Source: Nitrososphaerota archaeon (GTDB lineage: Archaea > Thermoproteota > Nitrososphaeria > Nitrososphaerales > CADDZS01). Taken from it: a stretch of 9,644 bases of DNA. The notes below the pieces were generated by a model that worked only from the letters and a program-made list of their open reading frames with translations, was not told where the DNA came from and made no database searches. The first letter of the stretch is position 1, and every line of letters starts with the position of its first letter. Of the stretch, positions 4,789-9,644 are shown piece by piece. The position numbers and the translations under genes are program-made. The stretch lies in the NCBI GenBank assembly GCA_021325255.1, contig JAJPHP010000027.1, positions 1 through 9,644 on the forward strand, read 5' to 3'.

Positions 4789-6074
4789 CCTTGAATCCTC
4801 CAGTACAGGTGAAGGCACATTATGATAATCATGATGCCGGAGCCGATTCCAAAGACGATAGCGAGGCCCATTTTCGGACCGTAGGCATTTATCAGCGCCC
4901 CGCCTGCCAAAGGCCCGAAGATCGTGCCAGCGCCGACAGTCAATGAGTAAAGGCCCATCGCTGCTCCGCGGCCGGTCTCGGGAGCAATGTCTGCGAGCTC
5001 CGCTAACGCTGCTGGCGTAAAGGCGAGGACTCCGGCAGCGAAGAGGGCTACCAAAGGAAGAGCCACATATCGATTAAGGTCAAAGTAAATCATCCCGGCC
5101 ATGACCGAGGAGAGGCCGAAGATCGAGGCTTGCCCCACAAGTATGATTCTTGTTCTTCCGAACTTGTCCGAAAGAGTTCCAAAGCTAGATTGTGTGAATC
5201 CCAGAAGTATAGCCCCGAAGATGATGACTGCTGCTCCAAGGAGCCCAATACTTAAGCTGCTGGCACCAAAATGAGGACCACTTCTTCCGAAGAAAGGAAT
5301 TGCGGATGAGCCAAGTATGACTTGTGAGAGCTCTCGGGTGTATGTTAGGAACACTCCGATCATTACCATTAGAACAAACCAGACTGGAATCAGAGTTAGT
5401 GCAATCTTGTCCGACGCGACTTTCCGTAAATTCTCCTTGACCGAGAAAATCGGTCCGGCCTTCATCATCGAGTCCTTTAGCGTGAGAACTGAAACTATTC
5501 CCCCAATCAAAGCGACGGCGGCTCCAGCATAGAAAGGTTCCAGGCTCCGCGTCGTGGCGCCGCTTATGATTAACAACGCGAAAACAAATCCTATTGCGTA
5601 GCCGGCAATCGTGCAGAAATCATAGATCCCCATCTCCCTGCCTCTGTTCGACTTCCTTGCAAAATCTGTAAGGAGTGCTAGTGTGCTTGTTACGATTGCC
5701 GCGGCGCAAATTCCTTGCAGGCCGTGTATCAAAGTGAGAAGAACGATCGACCGTGTGAGTGTAAAGGAAAACGTGACAAGCGAAGATGCAAGTAATCCTC
5801 CAACTACAATCCACTTTCTACCAATTCGGTCCGCGAGTACACCGAAGAAGAACCCGGTGGCCATTTCCATAGCAGGATAGGCAGAGGAAATCACGCCCCG
5901 ATCTACTGCGATAGGAACAAGCCACTGCAACGCAACAACGGTAAATGCAAAGCTAAACCGCATCAGAAAGACTGCTAGGTAGATCGGACTTGTGCGCAGA
6001 ACGTAGGAGAAAGTAATGGAACTTTCTTCAGTTTGAAAGTTATTTCTCCAGAAACGTGCCAAGATACAATTCAA
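4779..6074 (-). CDS. MFS transporter
   Basis: A 431-residue membrane protein of the major facilitator superfamily with about 12 hydrophobic segments, a normal family length. The loop motif GVLADRIGRKW (residues 78-88) is MFS motif A between helices 2 and 3. Its counterpart in the second half is GTLSDKFGRTR (299-309). A hydrophilic central loop (about 200-225) separates the halves. This pattern fits a proton-coupled exporter or importer; the substrate cannot be read from sequence. The start is TTG at 6074 because no ATG precedes the first transmembrane helix, and translation may begin at a nearby TTG. A TATA-like AT-rich dyad at 6117-6129 suggests its own promoter with a leader of about 25 nt. 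Its last 10 bp overlap the end of the SWIM gene on the other strand. Confidence 0.9.
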   Translation of the reverse strand: MNCILARFWRNNFQTEESSITFSYVLRTSPIYLAVFLMRFSFAFTVVALQWLVPIAVDRGVISSAYPAMEMATGFFFGVLADRIGRKWIVVGGLLASSLVTFSFTLTRSIVLLTLIHGLQGICAAAIVTSTLALLTDFARKSNRGREMGIYDFCTIAGYAIGFVFALLIISGATTRSLEPFYAGAAVALIGGIVSVLTLKDSMMKAGPIFSVKENLRKVASDKIALTLIPVWFVLMVMIGVFLTYTRELSQVILGSSAIPFFGRSGPHFGASSLSIGLLGAAVIIFGAILLGFTQSSFGTLSDKFGRTRIILVGQASIFGLSSVMAGMIYFDLNRYVALPLVALFAAGVLAFTPAALAELADIAPETGRGAAMGLYSLTVGAGTIFGPLAGGALINAYGPKMGLAIVFGIGSGIMIIIMCLHLYWRIQGHR

Positions 6075-6116
6075 GTACCGCTTTCGAGGTTGACCAAAGA
6101 GAAGAATAGAACATTC

Positions 6117-6129
6117 TTGAAATATTCAA
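6117..6129. promoter_or_regulatory. TATA-like AT-rich dyad before the MFS gene
   Basis: TTGAA and TTCAA flank ATA, and the minus strand reads GAATATTTC. It lies about 45 nt upstream of the TTG at 6074, so transcription would start near 6098. This is the most TATA-like element in the gap. Confidence 0.4.
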
Positions 6130-6185
6130 ATACGCACTCTAGTTTCTTCTGAATCGTCTCTCCTTCTTCTACACTCTTAGGAGAA

Positions 6186-6240
6186 AGAGGATACAGCAGG
6201 TACCTAAAAGGATGTCTAGTACTGCTACCGTGAATCCTCT
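6186..6240. other. Possible two-stem hairpin between rpl10 and the MFS gene
   Basis: AGAGGAT (6186-6192) pairs with ATCCTCT (6234-6240). Inside it AGCAGGTAC (6195-6203) pairs with GTACTGCT (6219-6226) with one bulged G, leaving a loop of about 15 nt. The internal loop is asymmetric (2 nt on one side, 7 on the other). The structure lies beyond the rpl10 T-run. It could be a structured leader or 3' element, or a binding site. No known RNA family is recognised. Confidence 0.35.
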
Positions 6241-6302
6241 CAAATGATGGGGCTTAGTTTCGTGCGCTAACTTCTCTTCTGCTGCCCGATTTTAAGGCGA
6301 AG

Positions 6303-6309
6303 AAAAAAA
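6303..6309 (-). terminator. T7 run after rpl10
   Basis: On the minus strand a run of seven T (in CGCTTTTTTTCTTC) follows the rpl10 stop codon by about 28 nt. Archaeal RNA polymerase terminates at T-rich tracts without needing a hairpin. This is a plausible end for the ribosomal protein transcript. Confidence 0.5.
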
Positions 6310-6336
6310 GCGGGGACAACTTAGCCTTTGCTATTA

Positions 6337-7245
6337 TTAGGCGCTTTGGTAGCCTTTTTGCTTAGCGAGTTCGAGCAGAGCTTTTGCCTGTGACGCAGCA
6401 AAGCCAATAACCGGCCCAGCAGTGTCCTTCGTAAGATATCCGGATCTTGCTGCTACTCCAATCGCACCGCGCTCTGCCTTGGTTATCATGAGCGGCAGTG
6501 TTTCCTTTGTAATGTACGAGGCCTCTACAGCTAGGCCTAGAGCCTCACTCACGGCTCTCAGTACATCTGCCGTATACTGGTTCAGGTCAATTGCGATATC
6601 CTTCTGGAGCAACAGCAGCCCCGAGGATTGCGCCATAAAGATAGAAAGACCGGCTTTGATTGGTTTCAGGTTTAATCTTGATAGCAAACCGGCGAGTTTG
6701 GGTGAGATGGTCTCGCCAGGACGCGCCACGACCGAGTCCCTCGACACATAGATGCTACCTGATTCTATGCGTGTCTGTACGTTTGCTTCTTTGAACTCTG
6801 AGAGAACAGGACCTGGGGGAATTCCCGTATTTCCGGCGGGAACTACAATGTCATCAGTAGCGATGTCTCCTGCTCTCGCGGGAAGGTTCACTTTGCTCTT
6901 TTCAAGAACTAGGTACAGCTTGAACGGGCTCATGTTGGTGAAGATGAGTGCATTTTGACCATCGAGTCTTGAGAGGAATTCGTCTGCACTCTCTAGCCCT
7001 GCCTTTCTCATGGCGATCGATGCGATTTTGTTCTTTGCAACTAGCATGATCAGCTCTCCCCTGAAGTTCTTTCTGAGGAGCATCAGCTGGCTCGCACGAA
7101 CCTTGAATAATTTAGAAACGATGATCGTGTTGTACTGAGTAGTCAGGCTCTCGACACGCGAAAGAATTTTCTCTTTCTTTTGAGGATATGTACTCCTCTG
7201 CGGTCCCCGCTTCTCCTGGGCTACAAGTTGCTGTTTTGAAGGCAT
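6337..7245 (-). CDS. rpl10: Ribosomal protein uL10 (P0-type stalk base)
   Basis: A 302-residue protein from ATG at 7245. An alternative TTG at 7260 would overlap the uL1 stop codon (TTGA) and add 5 residues. The fold is that of the archaeal/eukaryotic P0 protein: the rRNA-binding N-terminal domain (about 20-110, with KLFKVRASQLMLLRKNFRGE) is followed by the inserted domain II, marked by GNTGIPPGPVLSEF (138-151). The C-terminal helical region (about 215-300) anchors L12/P1 dimers in relatives. The protein builds the ribosomal stalk base that recruits translation factors. It ends ALLELAKQKGYQSA, with no acidic low-complexity tail and no GLxxLF-type factor-binding end as found in many euryarchaeal P0 proteins. 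No L12 gene follows. The family assignment is very secure. Confidence 0.95.
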   Translation of the reverse strand: MPSKQQLVAQEKRGPQRSTYPQKKEKILSRVESLTTQYNTIIVSKLFKVRASQLMLLRKNFRGELIMLVAKNKIASIAMRKAGLESADEFLSRLDGQNALIFTNMSPFKLYLVLEKSKVNLPARAGDIATDDIVVPAGNTGIPPGPVLSEFKEANVQTRIESGSIYVSRDSVVARPGETISPKLAGLLSRLNLKPIKAGLSIFMAQSSGLLLLQKDIAIDLNQYTADVLRAVSEALGLAVEASYITKETLPLMITKAERGAIGVAARSGYLTKDTAGPVIGFAASQAKALLELAKQKGYQSA

Positions 7246-7256
7246 CCCCTGAGCGT

Positions 7257-7916
7257 TCAACTCTCAACCATCTTTGTCTTTATGGGCTTGCCCATCGTCT
7301 TCTTGAACAGGAGCGTCTGGATGTTCTTTTCACCGTTCGGGAGTTTCCTTTCTACTTGGTTGATAACGGCAAGGGCATTTTCTGCAACTTGGGAGTCATT
7401 CAAAGATTCATCGCCAACTTTGCCAGCGACACTCAGAGAGCCTCTCGATTTTACTCTGATTCCGTTCCTATACCTGGCGAGCAGAGCTTCTATTGGTGCA
7501 GCAGGGGGAACAGGGGTGGGCATTCTGCCCTTTGGACCAAGGAACTGACCAAGAATCCTACCTATCTTTGGCATGAGAGAGGTATCTGCAAGAAAGAATT
7601 GATACTCGCGAGCCAGTTTCTTTGCGGAACGCTTTTCCGAAGCAAGAGTATCTAGCTCTCCGCTCTCTATCACCCGGTCTGCACCGGCATTTCTCGCTCG
7701 GACGGCAGTGTCTCCTGAAGCAAAGACGCAAATTCTTGCTTCTTCGGCCAGCTTGTTTGGAAGGAACACCACTTCGTTGATATTGAGATCTAGTTTCTTT
7801 ACGTCGATGTCCTTTAATTTCATCACCAGTTCAAAGGCCTGCTGGAAGTTTCTCTTTGAATAGTCTTCGGAACGTGCCTTTCCTACTTGCTGCTGTACAT
7901 CTGACTTGCTGAGCAT
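7257..7916 (-). CDS. rpl1: Ribosomal protein uL1
   Basis: A 219-residue protein with ATG at 7916, the normal archaeal length. The conserved uL1 block is GQFLGPKGRMPTPVPP (123-138), followed by the strand region RNGIRVKSRGSLSVAGKVG. The N-terminal domain I (about 20-65, FELVMKLKDIDVKKLDLNINEVVF) and C-terminal return (EKNIQTLLFKKTMGKPIKTK) are intact. uL1 forms the mobile L1 stalk of the large subunit at the exit site. In some archaea it also binds its own mRNA as a feedback repressor; I see no clear mimic of the rRNA site here. The gene lies 44 nt after rpl11 and just upstream of rpl10, whose possible TTG start would overlap its stop. Confidence 0.96.
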   Translation of the reverse strand: MLSKSDVQQQVGKARSEDYSKRNFQQAFELVMKLKDIDVKKLDLNINEVVFLPNKLAEEARICVFASGDTAVRARNAGADRVIESGELDTLASEKRSAKKLAREYQFFLADTSLMPKIGRILGQFLGPKGRMPTPVPPAAPIEALLARYRNGIRVKSRGSLSVAGKVGDESLNDSQVAENALAVINQVERKLPNGEKNIQTLLFKKTMGKPIKTKMVES

Positions 7917-7960
7917 CTGGAAAATTAATCACACTTTGTGCGTTCTAGACTTTCTATTTC

Positions 7961-8449
7961 CTAATCGCTAGCCAGGACTTCATCCCACTTGTTTTGCTTT
8001 ATCTCAGTGAGGAACTCTTTGGCTTGCTTGCCTTCAATGGTAATCCCCATACTGACGCACGATCCGGCTACCTCTGAAGCTACGGCCTTTATTGTAGATC
8101 CGTAAGACTGCGTGATTTTGACACCAGCAATCTTTACGAGCTGATCTGCAGTAATGTTTCCCGCAGGAGCGGTCTTTGGTGTCGCAGACCCCTTTGCGAC
8201 TCCCGACTCTTTCACAATTAGAGCTGATGTGGTGGGGATGCCTACCTCGACCTTGAATTGCTTCGTACCGGTGTCTACGTCAATCTTGACGGGGACTCGC
8301 ATTCCTGCATAATCTTTGGTCAAGTCGTTTATCTGCTTGACAATCGCCATTACATTCACGCCCAGAGGGCCAAGAGCAGGTCCTAGAGGCGGACCAGCAT
8401 TCGCCTCTCCGCCGACGACAAGCGCAGAAACTGATTTAGTCTCGGGCAT
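7961..8449 (-). CDS. rpl11: Ribosomal protein uL11
   Basis: A 162-residue protein with ATG at 8449. The signature stretch is EANAGPPLGPALGPLGVNV (15-33), the proline-rich hinge region contacted by translation factors. The C-terminal rRNA-binding domain includes NITADQLVKIAGVK and GSTIKAVASEVAGSCVSMGITIEG. uL11 binds the GTPase-associated centre of large-subunit rRNA beside uL10. It carries an extended C-terminus (KQAKEFLTEIKQNKWDEVLASD), as archaeal forms do. A good TATA-like element at 8496-8509 and a GAGG about 14 nt before the ATG suggest that its transcription can start here, independently of spt5. Confidence 0.96.
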   Translation of the reverse strand: MPETKSVSALVVGGEANAGPPLGPALGPLGVNVMAIVKQINDLTKDYAGMRVPVKIDVDTGTKQFKVEVGIPTTSALIVKESGVAKGSATPKTAPAGNITADQLVKIAGVKITQSYGSTIKAVASEVAGSCVSMGITIEGKQAKEFLTEIKQNKWDEVLASD

Positions 8450-8495
8450 GAAGCAGAAATTTACCTCGTAAGGAATTACAGTTTTCCGTAGTTGA

Positions 8496-8509
8496 TTTAA
8501 AAATATATT
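8496..8509 (-). promoter_or_regulatory. Internal TATA box before rpl11
   Basis: The minus strand reads AATATATTTTTAAA, the best TATA-like sequence in the window. It lies about 50 nt upstream of the rpl11 ATG, so transcription would start near 8476 with a leader of about 27 nt carrying GAGG. This makes rpl11-rpl1-rpl10 a likely separate unit. Confidence 0.6.
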
Positions 8510-8546
8510 GGGTTTTTCTCTAACAGGGACAGAAAATGAGGGGTTC

Positions 8547-8575
8547 AGCTCTTAACCGCTCGCGGGTTGAGAGCT
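8547..8575. terminator. Hairpin spanning the spt5 stop codon
   Basis: GCTCTTAACC (8548-8557) and GGTTGAGAGC (8565-8574) pair at 9 of 10 positions around a 7-nt loop, with one more A-T pair outside. On the minus-strand RNA the single mismatch is C-A. The stop codon of spt5 lies in the stem. A TTTT follows about 12 nt downstream, so the hairpin may mark the 3' end of the secE-spt5 transcript or protect it. Confidence 0.45.
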
Positions 8576-9055
8576 TGACGAGCCTGCCCTACTAACAATT
8601 TTAATGAAACCTACGTCAACAGTCACTGGAAGCTGGTAGGGGGCGTCGAGTAGCATCACTGTCACCTCGGACCTCTGTGGTTCGACCCTGTTGATTTTCG
8701 CTTTCATGCCCTTGAACGGACCAGCAACGATTTCAATCGTATCGTTCACCTGAATATCGGATATGATCGATTTCTCTACTAGAAACTTTTCAATATCGCT
8801 GAATTGAATGTAACCAGGAACCATGCCCTTTACGTGCTTGAATCCGGAAATGCTGTCCGATACCGCTTGTGCGTTTGGTGCCTCGAAGAACACGTAACTC
8901 TTCTGTGCCTCAAGGACAAGTATGGAGTAGACCTGAGAGTCCTTTCCCTCCTGCCTCTTCTTTTCCAGCCTGTCTCCTACAAACTTCGCCACGGTCTTTT
9001 CCTGACCACCCGTGGTCTTTACTGCAAATATCCTACTTGTGAGCGTCTGTGACAT
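8552..9055 (-). CDS. spt5: Transcription elongation factor Spt5 (archaeal NusG)
   Basis: A 167-residue protein with ATG at 9055. Residues about 7-93 are the NGN domain (RIFAVKTTGGQEKTVAKFVG, then KSYVFFEAPNAQAVSDSISG and VKGMVPGYIQF). Residues about 104-131 are the KOW motif (NDTIEIVAGPFKGMKAKINRV), followed by the strands VTVMLLDAPYQLPVTVD. NGN binds the clamp coiled coil of RNA polymerase together with Spt4, closing the cleft and aiding processivity; KOW can contact the ribosome or RNA. The length is at the upper end for archaeal Spt5, owing to a short Ser/Gly tail. No Shine-Dalgarno precedes the ATG. A TATA-like stretch about 25 nt upstream would give a leaderless mRNA. Confidence 0.95.
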   Translation of the reverse strand: MSQTLTSRIFAVKTTGGQEKTVAKFVGDRLEKKRQEGKDSQVYSILVLEAQKSYVFFEAPNAQAVSDSISGFKHVKGMVPGYIQFSDIEKFLVEKSIISDIQVNDTIEIVAGPFKGMKAKINRVEPQRSEVTVMLLDAPYQLPVTVDVGFIKIVSRAGSSSSQPASG

Positions 9056-9236
9056 AATGTTTCAACTTCTTGCTATGCATTTTTCTTTCAGGGCAATTTT
9101 CTTGTCGCGTTGGTTAGTGTCTGGCTGCGTCTCCCTCACTATCTACTGGACGTCGCACTTGGCGGGATCTAACGTGCGCGCGTTTCTGTCCCAATCCGCG
9201 TGAGAGGCATTGCTTAACAGAAGAATCATTGCAATT
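9056..9236. other. Long secE-spt5 intergenic gap
   Basis: A 181-nt gap where archaeal secE and spt5 are often tightly adjacent. No open frame of note is seen. On the minus strand GAAAAATGCAT (about 9075-9085) is TATA-like and about 25 nt before the spt5 ATG, suggesting a leaderless spt5 transcript. The remainder is GC-rich around 9145-9205 and resembles no tRNA on close reading. Confidence 0.4.
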
Positions 9237-9449
9237 TCAGGGAGTTGTTGTCCCTGAAGGATTCGGATTGTGTACTCCTGCTACGAGCATCAGCATCGAC
9301 GCGACAAAGTAAATTACGAATCCAATGACCCCCACGACCCCAAAGCCCAAGAAAACCAGCTTGAGATAGAGGGTGAACTCTTCACGATCTGATTTTCTAG
9401 TGAGTTTCAATGTGCGCCATGTTGATTGTAGGGCACGTCCTATCCCCAT
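9237..9449 (-). CDS. secE: Preprotein translocase subunit SecE (Sec61 gamma)
   Basis: A 70-residue protein with ATG at 9449. It has an amphipathic N-terminal part (ALQSTWRTLKLTRKSDREEF, residues 6-25) lying on the cytoplasmic membrane face, then one transmembrane helix (about 30-57: LVFLGFGVVGVIGFVIYFVA). A short extracellular tail rich in Pro, Gly and Thr follows. This is the usual layout of archaeal and eukaryotic Sec61 gamma, which clamps the two halves of the SecY channel. Position upstream of spt5 is the common archaeal context and supports the assignment. A TATA-like element and a strong dyad lie in its 5' region. Confidence 0.9.
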   Translation of the reverse strand: MGIGRALQSTWRTLKLTRKSDREEFTLYLKLVFLGFGVVGVIGFVIYFVASMLMLVAGVHNPNPSGTTTP

Positions 9450-9476
9450 CGAGTTAATACGCAGCCTCCCTATTTC

Positions 9477-9507
9477 CCCAAAAATGGGCGTTGCCCATCA
9501 GTTTGGG
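9477..9507. promoter_or_regulatory. Two-part dyad/hairpin upstream of secE
   Basis: CCCAAA (9477-9482) and ATGGGC (9484-9489) pair with GCCCAT (9493-9498) and TTTGGG (9502-9507). This gives 12 pairs interrupted by a 1-versus-3 nt internal loop, with a GTT tip. It lies 27 nt before the secE ATG, and the minus-strand GGGAGG follows nearer the start. It may be an operator over the transcript start (expected near 9493 from the TATA at 9516-9523) or a leader hairpin. Confidence 0.55.
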
Positions 9508-9515
9508 TTCTCCGG

Positions 9516-9523
9516 ATATATCT
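9516..9523 (-). promoter_or_regulatory. TATA-like box of secE
   Basis: The minus strand reads GGTAGATATATCC, with core AGATATAT, about 70 nt before the secE ATG. Transcription is expected near 9493, leaving a leader of about 44 nt. Beyond it (to 9644) I recognise no gene. Confidence 0.45.
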
Positions 9524-9644
9524 ACCTTTGCCTGTTCCTGCTGTGTTGCACGATTCAAGCACGTAGTCTACTAATTTTGTCTCAAGTGTGCTTGTACTGA
9601 GGCGCCCAATCTCACGGCATGTCAGACGACAGGAATTGGAGCAA

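Noticed and set aside
7930..7940. CACA-CTT-TGTG repeat in the rpl11-rpl1 gap as an L1 autoregulation site
   Set aside because: Only 4-bp arms and no resemblance that I can establish to the L1-binding rRNA or mRNA motif.
9145..9210. tRNA-like GC-rich segment in the secE-spt5 gap
   Set aside because: GTTAGATC lacks the conserved T-loop C56 and no consistent acceptor, D or anticodon stems can be drawn.
9470..9643. Open minus-strand frame of 57 codons running off the right edge
   Set aside because: No recognisable protein character; it contains the predicted secE promoter and dyad. An open frame of this length occurs by chance several percent of the time.

Overview
The window is archaeal chromosomal DNA and most probably comes from a member of the Thaumarchaeota (Nitrososphaerota). 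The evidence is an archaeal-type run of Sec61-gamma/SecE, Spt5 (NGN-KOW), uL11, uL1 and P0-type uL10, together with TATA-like boxes about 25 nt from likely transcript starts and few Shine-Dalgarno motifs. The P0-type uL10 also lacks the acidic tail seen in Euryarchaeota. The phylum call is an inference from general protein character, not from a database comparison. I see no rRNA, tRNA, CRISPR array, insertion sequence or prophage gene.

Right half (6.3-9.6 kb, minus strand): a core translation/secretion/transcription block. In the direction of transcription it reads secE, spt5, rpl11, rpl1, rpl10. Gaps of 181 and 102 nt inside the block hold TATA-like elements, so it is probably several overlapping transcription units. 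The stalk protein gene (L12/P1) that often follows rpl10 in archaea is absent here. A T7 run follows rpl10, and then comes a major facilitator superfamily (MFS) transporter on the same strand.

Middle (3.3-6.1 kb): the transporter converges on, and overlaps by 10 bp, a plus-strand SWIM zinc-finger gene. Divergent from the SWIM gene is an SbcD/Mre11-related archaeal phosphoesterase. The SWIM protein carries the CxC...CxHxxA signature described for the SWS1/Shu2 recombination family, so this pair may be linked to DNA repair.

Left half (0.4-3.1 kb, minus strand): four separately promoted small genes. They are an XRE-HTH/CBS regulator, a winged-helix ArsR-type regulator resembling the Phr heat-shock repressor family, a tiny zinc-ribbon protein (56 codons or fewer) and a TRAM-domain RNA-binding protein with disordered RG-rich and Ala/Ser/Gln-rich flanks. 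The two regulator genes have well-formed inverted repeats at or next to their predicted transcription starts, which suggests autoregulation.

The most interesting non-coding theme is recurrence: four perfect dyads with 6-bp arms and a 3-bp spacer, of different sequences, sit in the 5' regions of the ArsR, XRE-CBS, SWIM and secE genes. I found no large previously undescribed system. The best leads are these operators, the SWIM/phosphoesterase pair, possible translationally coupled small ORFs, and the altered stalk (L10) locus.
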